Below are positions 7,908 through 16,065 of a stretch of DNA of 64,000 bases, piece by piece. Below the pieces are notes generated by a model. The model had not been told where the DNA came from. It saw nothing but the letters and a program-made list of their open reading frames with translations, and ran no database searches. The stretch covers positions 310,001 to 374,000 of the forward strand of contig NZ_CP104273.1 in NCBI RefSeq assembly GCF_025244865.1, read 5' to 3'. Both the position numbers and the translations under genes were made by a program. The DNA is from Arthrobacter sp. zg-Y1110 (GTDB lineage: Bacteria; Actinomycetota; Actinomycetes; Actinomycetales; Micrococcaceae). Each line of letters begins with the position of its first letter. The first letter of the stretch is position 1.

Positions 7908-10031
7908 ATGCCCAAAGCCCCTGCCCTTCCTCCGCAGCCCCGCAAGGTCGCCGGAGCCGCAGCCTCCACCGGCGGCCAGTTCGATACCCGCACCCACGCA
8001 GAACCCGGGCTGACGCTCGCCCCGGCCGTCACAGAGGACAACTACGAGGACTCGGTTGCCCGGGCACTCTCGGCCGCCAAAGCCTACGAGACCACCGACG
8101 TCGAGGAGATGACGGACGCCGAGTTCGACCGCCTCCAGGCCTCGATCCTTGCCTACGAGACCGAGAACGGCATCACCGGCGACCACGGACTGCACACGGC
8201 CGTCGGCCACGGCGGCGCCGCAGGCGGAGACATTGAGCACGCCACCCTCGCCGGCTCCCTGGAAAAGCCGGGCGAAGAGAAGGTCATCGAGTTTGCCGAG
8301 AAGCACCCCGATGCGGTCATCGAACCGAAGATCGACGGCATGGCCATCATCGTGCGCTACAAGGATGGGCGGATGTTCTCGGCCGCCAAGCGCGGGGACG
8401 GCTACACCGGTGAGAGCGTCACCGAAAAGGTCCGCGGGGTCGAGGGCCTGCCCGAGGTTGCCGGAGAGGGCGATTTCGAGGTCCGCGGCGAGCTGTACCT
8501 GAACGATGAAAACCTGGCCAAGGCGAACGCCGTCCGCGCGTCCAAGGGCAAGGAGCCGTTCAAGAACGCCCGCAACGGCGTGGCCGGAATGATCAACAAG
8601 GACGACAACACCTACGCCGGCATGTTCAACTTCGCCGCCTACTCCACCACCATCAGCGAAGGTGCCGACCACCTGGATGCAATGGAAGACCTGGCAGGCA
8701 TGGGCTTCACTACCGCCCGGTCCCTGCTTCCCCAGTCCGTCCTGGACGCCGAAGACCCGATGTCCGCCATCGCCGCCCTTGGTGCCGAACGCAAGGGACT
8801 GGGCTTCCTCATGGACGGCGCCGTGCTGAAGGTGCCGACCGCCGCCGAGCGTGAAGCCCTGGGTGAAGGCACCCGTGCACCGAAGTGGGCCGTGGCCTTC
8901 AAGTACCCGCCGGTTGAAGAACCGACCGTCATCGAGGACATCGAGTACGAGATCGGCAAGACCGGACGCCTGTCCATCCGGGCACGCTACGCCCCCGTGG
9001 ATGTGGACGGCTCCACCATCGAGTACGCCTCCCTGCACAACGTCCAGGACCTGCTGAAGAAGGACATCCGCATCGGGGACACCGTCATGGCCTACAAGGC
9101 CAACGACATCATCCCCCAGGTCCACCTTCCGCGCGCCGACCTGCGTGACGAGTCCTCACAGCCGTGGCAGCCTCCGGCCGGCTGCCCCAAGTGCGGCGGC
9201 GAGTTCGACAAGTCCACCGAGCTGTGGCGCTGCACGAACCCCGAATGCTCCGTCTCCGGCCGCATCGCCTACGCCGTATCCCGTGACGCAGGCCTGGACA
9301 TTGAAGGCTTCGGCGGCTCCACCGGGGATGCGCTCATCGAAGCTGACCTGGTCAAGGATGTCTCGGACGTCTTCCACCTGACCGAGGACCAGCTGGCAAA
9401 CCTGAAGCTGGGCACCACCGACTCCGGCGCCGACCGTGTCCTGGGCGAGAAGAACGCCAAGAAGATCATGGCGGAAATCGAGAAGGCCAAGGCCCAGCCG
9501 CTGAACCGGGTCATCACCGCCCTGTCGATGCGCTTCACCGGACGGACCTTCGGGCGCCGCCTGGCCTCCCAGTTCGAGACGATGGACGCACTCCAGTCCG
9601 CCACGGTCAGCCAGCTGGCCAACGTGGAAGGCATCGGCGAGAAGAAGGCTGCCGTCATCCACGCCGAACTGGCCAAGAACGCCCCGGTCATTGACCGCCT
9701 CCGCGCGGCCGGGGTGAACATGGGTGCCCCGAAGCCCAAGGCGGAGAAGGGTGCGAAGGCTCCGAAGCTGGTAGCCCCCGACGGTGCTGCCATGAACGTG
9801 GTCATCACCGGCTCCCTGAAGGGAAGCGCCCTGGGTTCCCTGACGCGCACCGGCGCCCAGGAACTGATCGAAGCCAACGGCGGCCGCGCGGCCGGATCGG
9901 TCTCCAAGTCCACGTCGCTGCTGGTCTGCGGTGAGCCGGGCTCCTCGAAGTTCATCAAGGCGCAGGAACTGGGCATCAGGATCGTCACCCCCGACGAGTT
10001 CGCACAGATGCTCGAAGACGGCGAGGCGTAA
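7908..10031 (+). CDS. ligA: NAD+-dependent DNA ligase
   Basis: 707 residues, close to the usual length of about 670 plus an N-terminal extension of roughly 40. Residues 20-36 carry a STGGQF...AEPGLTL tag also found on two other proteins here. Then follow the Ia domain (MTDAEFDRL near 68-76) that binds NMN, the nucleotidyltransferase core with catalytic Lys141 in KIDG, an OB fold, a four-cysteine zinc finger starting at CPKC (about 425), helix-hairpin-helix repeats (NVEGIGEKKA) and a C-terminal BRCT domain (about 627-700). All catalytic elements look intact, so it should seal nicked DNA. It is an odd cargo beside a second, ATP-dependent ligase at 51761, and may serve the element rather than the host. 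Confidence 0.95.
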   Translation: MPKAPALPPQPRKVAGAAASTGGQFDTRTHAEPGLTLAPAVTEDNYEDSVARALSAAKAYETTDVEEMTDAEFDRLQASILAYETENGITGDHGLHTAVGHGGAAGGDIEHATLAGSLEKPGEEKVIEFAEKHPDAVIEPKIDGMAIIVRYKDGRMFSAAKRGDGYTGESVTEKVRGVEGLPEVAGEGDFEVRGELYLNDENLAKANAVRASKGKEPFKNARNGVAGMINKDDNTYAGMFNFAAYSTTISEGADHLDAMEDLAGMGFTTARSLLPQSVLDAEDPMSAIAALGAERKGLGFLMDGAVLKVPTAAEREALGEGTRAPKWAVAFKYPPVEEPTVIEDIEYEIGKTGRLSIRARYAPVDVDGSTIEYASLHNVQDLLKKDIRIGDTVMAYKANDIIPQVHLPRADLRDESSQPWQPPAGCPKCGGEFDKSTELWRCTNPECSVSGRIAYAVSRDAGLDIEGFGGSTGDALIEADLVKDVSDVFHLTEDQLANLKLGTTDSGADRVLGEKNAKKIMAEIEKAKAQPLNRVITALSMRFTGRTFGRRLASQFETMDALQSATVSQLANVEGIGEKKAAVIHAELAKNAPVIDRLRAAGVNMGAPKPKAEKGAKAPKLVAPDGAAMNVVITGSLKGSALGSLTRTGAQELIEANGGRAAGSVSKSTSLLVCGEPGSSKFIKAQELGIRIVTPDEFAQMLEDGEA

Positions 10032-10050
10032 CCACCACGCTGGACGTTGA

Positions 10051-10080
10051 GAAAGGGTCTCCCGTTCGGGAGGCCCTTTC
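10051..10080 (+). terminator. terminator-like hairpin
   Basis: Stem GAAAGGG-TCTCCC paired with GGGAGG-CCCTTTC around a GTTC loop, just after the ligase gene. No long T-run follows. Confidence 0.6.
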
Positions 10081-10088
10081 CGCGTTTC

Positions 10089-10120
10089 GGGGAGAGTGCC
10101 CGTGCCTTCCGCACACATAG
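10089..10120 (+). promoter_or_regulatory. repeat promoter, leaderless
   Basis: GGGGAGAG, 12 nt, CCGCACACATAG, 5 nt, ATG 10126. Confidence 0.85.
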
Positions 10121-10125
10121 GGGAC

Positions 10126-10740
10126 ATGACAATCCTGACCATGACCGTCGAAGACAGGATGCGGACCATCTCCTTCCAGGGGCCGTTCGAGCACAGTCCG
10201 GTGCCCCGTACCCGGGAACCCCATGTCCTGTTCCAGCCGGACAGCATCGAAGTACGGGTCGGGACCGGTACGCGCAACGGCGAACCCCAGGACTTCTATA
10301 ACGCCGCCCTGCGCCCCGCGGACCCCAAGGACTACTCGGTGGCGTACTGGAACGGCACCGACCCCGTAACCCTTCCCGGGGAAATACCTGAAACGGTCCG
10401 GCAGGTCATCACCAACCTGCGGGCCGCACTTGAGGACGGCAGCACCCCCGGTCAGACCGTGCTCATGCTCCGCCGCGACTACCGGGTCAAAGGAGCCGAA
10501 CGCATCAGCAGCTCGGCCTCCGGAACGGCATTCATCCCGCGGGACCTCACCGTTCACTGCTTCGGGAACCTCGCCGGCACCGGCGGAGATGAACTGCTGG
10601 TCTCGGCATACCCGTCCGAGAAGAGCCGGATGGTCCGTTACTGGTACGGGCCGTTCGGGGACGGCAGCGATGCCCCGGCGTGGGTCCGCGGTGCAGCCGA
10701 GCAGGCCCTGGCAGACCTGAGGCCCTCGCCGGTCACCTAA
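10126..10740 (+). CDS. hypothetical protein, FIPxDL repeat family
   Basis: 204 residues. Its C-terminal half (GTAFIPRDLTVHCFG ... WVRGAAEQAL) matches the C-terminal half of the protein at 13256-13927 (STFIPADLSVSWIS ... WVINAAEQC). The N-terminal half looks like a diverged copy of the same fold, so each protein appears to be a two-repeat array. No catalytic motif seen; function unknown. Leaderless start. Confidence 0.7.
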   Translation: MTILTMTVEDRMRTISFQGPFEHSPVPRTREPHVLFQPDSIEVRVGTGTRNGEPQDFYNAALRPADPKDYSVAYWNGTDPVTLPGEIPETVRQVITNLRAALEDGSTPGQTVLMLRRDYRVKGAERISSSASGTAFIPRDLTVHCFGNLAGTGGDELLVSAYPSEKSRMVRYWYGPFGDGSDAPAWVRGAAEQALADLRPSPVT

Positions 10741-10751
10741 AGCCAGCCGGT

Positions 10752-10783
10752 GCCCAAGGGAGCTGCCGGCATCGCACACACTG
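10752..10783 (+). promoter_or_regulatory. degenerate repeat promoter, leadered
   Basis: TCGCACACACTG at 10772-10783 resembles the 12-mer but lacks TAG, and the -35 position is poor. ATG 10824 lies 40 nt downstream. Confidence 0.35.
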
Positions 10784-10823
10784 CAAACACGAACCCGGCC
10801 CGGCCGGAGAACCAGGAGCATCC

Positions 10824-11258
10824 ATGCCTTCCATGAAAGACCTTCCCTGCGCTGTCTGCGGGACGACCTTGGAGCCGGTCGAATCCGACCTTCCCGATCA
10901 GCCGTACGGTGCCAACATCTTCACCACCTCGGGGCACTACGGGGCGACGGCATTCGACTCCCCCGGCGGTGACCGGCTCGAACTGCTGATCTGCACGGCC
11001 TGCATGAAGTCCATGGCTGAACGGCAGGCGATCCACCGGGTGCTCGACGCCACGGAACAGACCCCTGAGCAGACCCTGGTCTGGGGCAGTGACGCTGAGC
11101 AGGCCATCAGTGACACCCCGATGAATGCGCTCCGGCTGGCAAACATGTACCGGCTCGAAGCAGTCGAGGAGATGCCCGGCATGACGGTCGAAAAGTACCA
11201 CGAGGCGTTCAGGGCATGCGCTGCAGCCTCAGCTGCCGGACGGGTCTTCAGTCCGTAG
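10824..11258 (+). CDS. zinc-ribbon-like hypothetical protein, 144 aa
   Basis: ATG follows an AGGAG Shine-Dalgarno. Two CxxC pairs (CAVC near residue 9 and CTAC near residue 57) suggest a structural zinc ribbon; the C-terminal half is helical and acidic. No enzyme motif seen. Family not recognised. Confidence 0.7.
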   Translation: MPSMKDLPCAVCGTTLEPVESDLPDQPYGANIFTTSGHYGATAFDSPGGDRLELLICTACMKSMAERQAIHRVLDATEQTPEQTLVWGSDAEQAISDTPMNALRLANMYRLEAVEEMPGMTVEKYHEAFRACAAASAAGRVFSP

Positions 11259-11325
11259 CCCACGGTATTCTGGATTCCCTCAATTCCCACCCGCACCATC
11301 CGGCCAACGCCGGCGAAGGATTCCC

Positions 11326-11724
11326 ATGCACAAATCACTGGCAGCCGCCGCGCTGCTCGCCATCGTCCTCACAGGTTGCTCGGCCGCGGAGGAGGTGGAA
11401 GTGCAGGGCACCCCGGACGCCACCGCTGCCCCTTCGACTGCGGCCCGGCTGATCCCGCCTCTTGAGAAAGCCGTCGATGACGCCAAGGCAGAGCATGTCG
11501 GCGCAGACGAAGCAGTCCGTGCCATGGATACCCTCGGGACCCTGGCCCGGGAAGAGCTGGAACCCGTCGCGATGGCAGCCGACCTTCTGGACCTGCGACA
11601 GATGGAAGTGGAGATCATGCGCGGCTACAACGGGACAGCTTCAGAGTACGAAACGGTCCAGGCCGTCCAGCAGTACGCGGACGCCGTGGAGAAGACGGCA
11701 GCGGACTACAGTATCCTGCCCTGA
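11326..11724 (+). CDS. putative lipoprotein, 132 aa
   Basis: Signal peptide with lipobox LTGC (Cys near 18), so it should be lipidated and anchored outside the membrane. The mature part is acidic and helical (EKAVDDAKAEH, VQAVQQYADAVEKTAADY), probably coiled coil. GAAGGA precedes the ATG. It may share the transcript of the preceding gene, 67 bp upstream. Function unknown. Confidence 0.75.
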   Translation: MHKSLAAAALLAIVLTGCSAAEEVEVQGTPDATAAPSTAARLIPPLEKAVDDAKAEHVGADEAVRAMDTLGTLAREELEPVAMAADLLDLRQMEVEIMRGYNGTASEYETVQAVQQYADAVEKTAADYSILP

Positions 11725-11731
11725 CACGGAA

Positions 11732-11765
11732 AAGGGGCCCTCCATACGGACATGAAGGGCCCCTT
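11732..11765. terminator. bidirectional terminator between convergent genes
   Basis: 10-bp stem AAGGGGCCCT/AGGGCCCCTT with a 14-nt loop, lying between the lipoprotein gene (+) and the Nudix gene (-). Confidence 0.75.
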
Positions 11766-11812
11766 GTCGTATCCCCGGCCGGCAGATGAGCGGCTACCGG
11801 CCGGAAGCCTGC

Positions 11813-12436
11813 CTAGAACTCGCGGATGACGCCGGCGTTCTGGATGAGCGCCAGCGCTGCGAGGGTCATCCCGCAGGTGATCTTGCCGTTGGTGACCAGG
11901 CCCATCACTTCCCCGTGGCTGTACCAGCGCACCGTTGCCCCGGTTTCGTCTTCCACATGGCCGCTGTCCAGCCCGTCCAGAGTGTGGGTGGTGCACCAAA
12001 CGGCCACCTCAGTGTCCAGGATGCCGGTATCCGGACGGATGGTGCCCAGCAGCCGACCGCTGTTGAACCCCAGCCCTGTCTCCTCGACCAGTTCCCGTGC
12101 CGCCTCTTCAAGGCTGAGGTCATCAGATCCGCCGCGGGGGAACTCGAGGGTAAATTCGCCGACCGGGTAGCGGTACTGGCGGACCAGGCCCAGGTACGGG
12201 ATGCCCCGGAAGTTGGCGTAGGGCACGGCAATGACGCCAAGCCCGGCTCCGGTCGTGATCCGCGTGTAGCGCCCCTGGGCACCGTTAGGGAAGACGACGT
12301 CGTCGAAGTGTACGGTCACGAACCGGTTCTCGTAGTCCACATGCTCACGCACCCGACGGATGACCGCATCCTCCGGAGGGCCTGCTGCCTGCTGTGCTTC
12401 TGGTAGATCCTGGGTGGTGGTTTCCGGATTGGACAA
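11813..12436 (-). CDS. Nudix hydrolase (ADP-ribose pyrophosphatase type)
   Basis: 207 residues. TTG at 12436 is chosen because an AGGAG Shine-Dalgarno sits 6 nt upstream. The Nudix box is present as EEAARELVEETG, but the loop before it (PRGGSDDLSL) is about two residues shorter than the canonical spacing. The flanking VRQYRYPVGEFTLEFPRG block is typical of ADP-ribose/NDP-sugar pyrophosphatases, which cleave nucleoside diphosphates linked to another moiety. It has no CCGCACACATAG promoter, so it may answer to the host sigma factor. Confidence 0.85.
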   Translation of the reverse strand: MSNPETTTQDLPEAQQAAGPPEDAVIRRVREHVDYENRFVTVHFDDVVFPNGAQGRYTRITTGAGLGVIAVPYANFRGIPYLGLVRQYRYPVGEFTLEFPRGGSDDLSLEEAARELVEETGLGFNSGRLLGTIRPDTGILDTEVAVWCTTHTLDGLDSGHVEDETGATVRWYSHGEVMGLVTNGKITCGMTLAALALIQNAGVIREF

Positions 12437-12516
12437 GGTTTCTCCTGGGGAAAGGCGTTTCGGTGGGGCGTGCACCGGTAGACATGCGCAGATACCGGCG
12501 AACCTTTCCCGGAGGC

Positions 12517-12548
12517 GGAAAGAGATGGCCCCGTTGCCGCACACATAA
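12517..12548 (+). promoter_or_regulatory. repeat promoter, leaderless
   Basis: GGAAAGAG, 12 nt, CCGCACACATAA, 5 nt, ATG 12554. Confidence 0.8.
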
Positions 12549-12553
12549 GGGAT

Positions 12554-12898
12554 ATGAAGAAGATGAGCCTCACCCTCGCACTGGCAGCTGCCGCCCTTCT
12601 GTCGACAGGATGCTCCGCAGGAGAGCCGAAGCAGGGACCGGGATGGACCCCGAACCCCGCCTGCTCCGTCCACGGCAATGAAGGCGAGCAGTTCGAAGTC
12701 CCCTGCCCGTCTGCAGATCCCGGCACGGAGAACCCGGTTGGGGTCCTCGGCGAGAAGGTCGAAGAGCACCTTGAAGAAACCAACGCCCGGCAGGAAGCCC
12801 TGGACGCAGCGGATGAACTGTGCGCCGAGGCCGGGGTTGAGGACTGCGACGTCGAGGCCATCCTGAATGAACAGATCCCCTACCTCGAAACCCGTTAG
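12554..12898 (+). CDS. putative small lipoprotein, 114 aa
   Basis: Lys-rich N terminus, hydrophobic core and lipobox LSTGC (Cys about 20). The mature domain has five further cysteines (NPACSV, VPCPS, DELCAEAG, EDCDVE) and an acidic helix. Leaderless, so even an exported lipoprotein belongs to the shared promoter set. No known family. Confidence 0.75.
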   Translation: MKKMSLTLALAAAALLSTGCSAGEPKQGPGWTPNPACSVHGNEGEQFEVPCPSADPGTENPVGVLGEKVEEHLEETNARQEALDAADELCAEAGVEDCDVEAILNEQIPYLETR

Positions 12899-12907
12899 CC
12901 GTCAGGC

Positions 12908-12939
12908 GTTGAGGGGCGGCCTCCGTGCCGCACACATAG
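12908..12939 (+). promoter_or_regulatory. repeat promoter, leaderless
   Basis: GTTGAGGG, 12 nt, CCGCACACATAG, 5 nt, ATG 12945. Confidence 0.8.
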
Positions 12940-12944
12940 GAGTC

Positions 12945-13256
12945 ATGACTATCTCCCCGCCTCCGGGCATTGAGTCCTCGCCGGAATCCGTTACGGCAGC
13001 TGTCCTGAGTGTCGAACCGGATCCGTCCGGCCGTGCCCTTGTCACTTTCCGCAGCACCATCACTGCCGCGAACCCCTCCGGACGCGAGAGCGCCTACACT
13101 CCGCTGCTCTCCACCAAGGAGGGTGCTGCCCTGGCCGCGAAGCTCCGTGCCAGGGTCAATCCCGGCCCCGTCCGGCGCCGCAACACAACGTTGGACTTCG
13201 GCGTTGAGCCCGACGCCGAAGGCGGGACGATCCGCGTCATCCGCCGGGCTGCCTGA
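12945..13256 (+). CDS. hypothetical protein, 103 aa
   Basis: Leaderless first gene of a two-gene unit; its TGA overlaps the ATG of the next gene (TGATG). Beta-rich, with a basic C terminus. No motif recognised. Confidence 0.65.
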   Translation: MTISPPPGIESSPESVTAAVLSVEPDPSGRALVTFRSTITAANPSGRESAYTPLLSTKEGAALAAKLRARVNPGPVRRRNTTLDFGVEPDAEGGTIRVIRRAA

Positions 13257-13927
13257 TGCCTGTACTGACCCTCACCGGTGAGAGCCGGACCCGCAGCGTC
13301 CAGAACCGCCGTGCCGCACTGGATGCCACGCCCGTTCCGGCCACGCTGAATCACGGAGAGGAATTCGCTCCGGCAGACATGCTGATTTCCTGGATCCTGG
13401 AGGAAGGCGATATTTCCGGACGCGGGAGCACATTCAATGCCTACCTCTGGCCCGCGCTGCGCAGCTCTGCCGGCACATTCGCCCACTGGCAGGCCGGCCG
13501 CAATGCCCCGCTGCCCGCTTCCATGCCCGCTTGGCTGGCCACGGCGGCCGAGGAACTGCGAAGCGCCTTCGTCCAGGGAGACGAGATGCCCGAGGGTGTC
13601 ATCAGCCGCGGCGTCGGACTGGAACGCACCTACCGCATCAACGGTGCTGCAGCCACAGCCTTCACCGGCAGTACATTCATCCCCGCCGACCTTTCCGTGT
13701 CCTGGATTTCCGGAGAGGGTGACCTCCAGCAGAGATTCCGGATGGTCGTCCGCCCGGACCGGAAGAGCCGCAGCCTGGACGCCAGGCACTGGGTGGGAAC
13801 CCACAACGGCGGCTACGACGCGGATACTCCCGACTGGGTAATCAACGCCGCCGAACAGTGCCGCATTGACATGCTTGCCATGCCGGGAACCCTCCCGCCC
13901 CGGGCACTGACGGATGAAAATCCGTAG
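13256..13927 (+). CDS. hypothetical protein, FIPxDL two-repeat family
   Basis: 223 residues with an internal duplication: EFAPADMLISWILEEGD ... WLATAAEELR in the first half matches TFIPADLSVSWISGEGD ... WVINAAEQC in the second. The protein at 10126 has the same two-unit structure. Translationally coupled to the preceding gene. No catalytic residues obvious; possibly a binding scaffold. Confidence 0.7.
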   Translation: MPVLTLTGESRTRSVQNRRAALDATPVPATLNHGEEFAPADMLISWILEEGDISGRGSTFNAYLWPALRSSAGTFAHWQAGRNAPLPASMPAWLATAAEELRSAFVQGDEMPEGVISRGVGLERTYRINGAAATAFTGSTFIPADLSVSWISGEGDLQQRFRMVVRPDRKSRSLDARHWVGTHNGGYDADTPDWVINAAEQCRIDMLAMPGTLPPRALTDENP

Positions 13928-13939
13928 GGGAGCCCGCCT

Positions 13940-13971
13940 GGCGAGGTACGCCGGTGCTGCCGCACACATAG
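13940..13971 (+). promoter_or_regulatory. repeat promoter, leaderless
   Basis: GGCGAGGT, 12 nt, CCGCACACATAG, 5 nt, ATG 13977. Confidence 0.8.
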
Positions 13972-13976
13972 GAACC

Positions 13977-14306
13977 ATGAGTACTGATAACAGCATCCTG
14001 ATGTACGGCGCCTCCGATGACGTGGTTGTTCTCGAGGGAGCCATCGACGACGAGTTCGGCTGCTACGACAAGCTGTGGCAGGCAAGGCTGACGGCCCCTG
14101 ACGGAACCTCCATGCAGGTCAGCGCACACTACGGCCGCGACGGCTGGGCCCTGGCCTCCGGCCCCGTGGACGGCAACACCGGGAAGACCTGGCCGGTTGC
14201 CGCCGGTAAGAGCCCGGACGACAAGGAGAACCCGTCGCTCCGCATTGATGCGCCGGCCGGAACCACCATCGAGGTTTTCGGCGACTGTGCTGAAGGCGGC
14301 GAGTAG
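13977..14306 (+). CDS. hypothetical protein, 109 aa
   Basis: Acidic, predicted beta-rich and cytoplasmic; no signal peptide or known motif. Leaderless. Its TAG is directly followed by the ATG of a very small membrane protein gene. Confidence 0.65.
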   Translation: MSTDNSILMYGASDDVVVLEGAIDDEFGCYDKLWQARLTAPDGTSMQVSAHYGRDGWALASGPVDGNTGKTWPVAAGKSPDDKENPSLRIDAPAGTTIEVFGDCAEGGE

Positions 14307-14465
14307 ATGGTTGCGTTATCGACCCTCCGGAAGGTCGAGGGTGTCGCCATCATCGTTGCAGTCTCGCTCTGCGCTGCCGTCATGACGGTCTTCACGCGCC
14401 CCTCAGAGCTTCGCCGGATACCCGCCAAGAGCATGGAAATGATCCGTTACATGCTGCGGGATTGA
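14307..14465 (+). CDS. micro membrane protein, 52 aa
   Basis: ATG abuts the previous stop codon, suggesting coupled translation. One hydrophobic segment (about residues 12-29: EGVAIIVAVSLCAAVMTVF), then a basic tail. Small single-span proteins like this are easily missed by automatic annotation; there is no sequence signature for function. Confidence 0.5.
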   Translation: MVALSTLRKVEGVAIIVAVSLCAAVMTVFTRPSELRRIPAKSMEMIRYMLRD

Positions 14466-14473
14466 CCACGGGC

Positions 14474-14506
14474 GGGGATTTTCCCACCCGGCGCCGCACA
14501 CATTAG
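14474..14506 (+). promoter_or_regulatory. repeat promoter variant, leadered
   Basis: GGGGATTT, then CCGCACACATTAG (one extra T). ATG 14538 is about 31 nt downstream with AGGAG before it. Confidence 0.6.
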
Positions 14507-14537
14507 GTTCGAGACCAACCACCAACGAGGAGTTTCC

Positions 14538-14816
14538 ATGGACCACGATGAATATGCACGCATGTACGACCGGATCGCCGCCTACCGTCAGGCCGTCATC
14601 CGCCGTGCCACCGCCTGGGTTACCGAGAACCTCACGGCATTCAAGGTGGACAACTCGTTTACCGACATGGATGCCTTCAACGTCGGCCTGTCGGAAAAGA
14701 TCACCGTCGAGGGTGGACACTTCCTCGTCTGGCTCACCCACAACACCAGCGGGACCGCCGAACACCGCGTCCGTGTGCCCGCAGAACTTCTGGATGTACC
14801 CGAGCTGGCCGCGTAA
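14538..14816 (+). CDS. hypothetical protein, 92 aa
   Basis: ATG preceded by CGAGGAG. Helical N terminus rich in Tyr/Arg (EYARMYDRIAAYRQAVIRR), then a short beta region. Stop overlaps the next ATG (TAATG). Family not recognised. Confidence 0.65.
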   Translation: MDHDEYARMYDRIAAYRQAVIRRATAWVTENLTAFKVDNSFTDMDAFNVGLSEKITVEGGHFLVWLTHNTSGTAEHRVRVPAELLDVPELAA

Positions 14817-15412
14817 TGAGCACCATCCCGCTGGCAGCTCATAAGGACGAGACGTTCGAGTCTGCCCACGACTACGGGAGCATCTACGTCCAGGGCGGCA
14901 ACGGCGTCGTCATCGGCTGGAGGAACAGCGCTCCGGCCAGGCGTACCGCTTTCGTGGAGTGCTTCCCTGAAGGGGCCTTCATCCGCGGCGAAGGCGCCAC
15001 TGTCGCGGAGGCCGATGAGGCCTGCTGGTCGAAGCTGCGCGCATACCTGGACTGCCCGGGACACCAGTGGGTGGCCGGCAAGGCGCACTCCCCCGTGGGA
15101 ACGTGTGCCATCTGCCGCACCCGCCGCAGTGACGCGTTCACGGCCGAGGAAACGGGGTCATTCTGCACCGCATGCAGTGAGCCGACCTTCAGACCTGCCG
15201 TCGGGGACCCGGAGCGCCGACTCCTGTGCGAGAGCTGCGATCCCAAGTCCGCGTACGGCGAGGCAGTAGTCCTGGCCATGTTCAGCTTCCACCCTGATGC
15301 CTCCGAGTACCATCGGCGGCTGGACGACGTCTGCGAAGGCGTCCGCAGTGAGGATCCCGAGGCGCTGGACTGGGCGTACGAACACCTGGAGATGGAAAAG
15401 CCCCGTCCTTGA
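14816..15412 (+). CDS. multi-CxxC zinc-binding hypothetical protein
   Basis: 198 residues, coupled to the gene before it. The N-terminal half is a small beta domain (VIGWRNSAPARRTAFVECFPEGAFIRGEG). The middle has three CxxC pairs (CAIC, CTAC, CESC) predicting one or two zinc ribbons, and the C terminus is an acidic helix. Zinc ribbons of this type often bind nucleic acid or protein, but the role here is unknown. Confidence 0.7.
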   Translation: MSTIPLAAHKDETFESAHDYGSIYVQGGNGVVIGWRNSAPARRTAFVECFPEGAFIRGEGATVAEADEACWSKLRAYLDCPGHQWVAGKAHSPVGTCAICRTRRSDAFTAEETGSFCTACSEPTFRPAVGDPERRLLCESCDPKSAYGEAVVLAMFSFHPDASEYHRRLDDVCEGVRSEDPEALDWAYEHLEMEKPRP

Positions 15413-15420
15413 ACGTAAAA

Positions 15421-15463
15421 GGCCCGGGTCCGGCCGACTCGATGGTCAGCCGGCGCCCGGGCC
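15421..15463. terminator. bidirectional terminator between convergent genes
   Basis: Outer stem GGCCCGGG/CCCGGGCC plus an inner CCGGC/GCCGG pairing, between genes ending at 15412 (+) and 15479 (-). Confidence 0.7.
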
Positions 15464-15478
15464 GTATGCGTCTTGGGG

Positions 15479-15919
15479 TTAGTACCAGCCGGTAGCGATG
15501 CCGACGGCTACCGAGAGGGCGATGACGGCAAGGAACGGGACGCCGATCAGGAAGCCCATGGTCTTTGAGGAGATCGAGGGCCTGCCCTGGGCTTCGCGCT
15601 TATTGTTGCTCAGGTACGCCAGCCAGGCGACGCCAGCCGAAGCCAGGACTCCCGCAGCGGCGATCAGCGGCCACGCCTGTTCGATGAGCGCGGAGGCGCC
15701 GGCGACGATCATGATGAGGGAAAGGATGAGCCCGGCGATCCCGGTCACCTGACCCCATTTCTTTTCGTAGGCTATCCCGGCTATCGCTCCGGTAATGTGT
15801 CCGGCCAAAGCGGTTCCGGCCACAATGTAGGCAGAGGGCTCACCCAGGAAGACGGCCACCTCATGGGCGCCTACAAAAGAGAAGGCCAGAAACCCGAGGT
15901 AAATGGCGACCAGTTCCAT
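15479..15919 (-). CDS. multi-pass membrane protein, 146 aa
   Basis: Four hydrophobic segments (about 2-18, 30-50, 56-75, 80-102) and a fifth near the C terminus (122-143), joined by short polar loops. Its ATG overlaps the TGA of a 13-codon ORF (TGATG), suggesting translational coupling. No transporter signature; function unknown. Confidence 0.7.
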   Translation of the reverse strand: MELVAIYLGFLAFSFVGAHEVAVFLGEPSAYIVAGTALAGHITGAIAGIAYEKKWGQVTGIAGLILSLIMIVAGASALIEQAWPLIAAAGVLASAGVAWLAYLSNNKREAQGRPSISSKTMGFLIGVPFLAVIALSVAVGIATGWY

Positions 15920-15960
15920 CAGGCAGCGCCGGTCGCGTTGGCGAGGGGTTGGATGGGCAT
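15919..15960 (-). CDS. 13-residue leader-type mini-ORF
   Basis: ATG at 15960 follows GGAG with good spacing, and the TGA overlaps the ATG of the downstream membrane-protein gene. Encodes MPIQPLANATGAA. Such an ORF could set coupled translation or act as an attenuator; that it is translated is inference. Confidence 0.35.
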   Translation of the reverse strand: MPIQPLANATGAA

Positions 15961-16004
15961 GGTTCTCCGCTCCGCAGGCTGCGCCTGCCGGTCATACTGG
16001 TTCT

Positions 16005-16034
16005 GCTCCGGCAGCTGTCTTGAGCTGCCGGAGC
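16005..16034 (-). terminator. intrinsic hairpin, minus strand
   Basis: Perfect 12-bp stem GCTCCGGCAGCT with a 6-nt loop, downstream of the minus-strand gene ending at 16066 and upstream of the membrane-protein gene. Confidence 0.55.
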
Positions 16035-16065
16035 CTTTACCGGATGACATGCGTAGACCTATGGC

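Noticed and set aside
7677..9125. A 482-codon open frame on the minus strand opposite the NAD+-dependent ligase
   Set aside because: It is a high-GC shadow: the + frame encodes a complete ligase, and the antisense product is low-complexity Gly/Val/Leu with no domain or Shine-Dalgarno.
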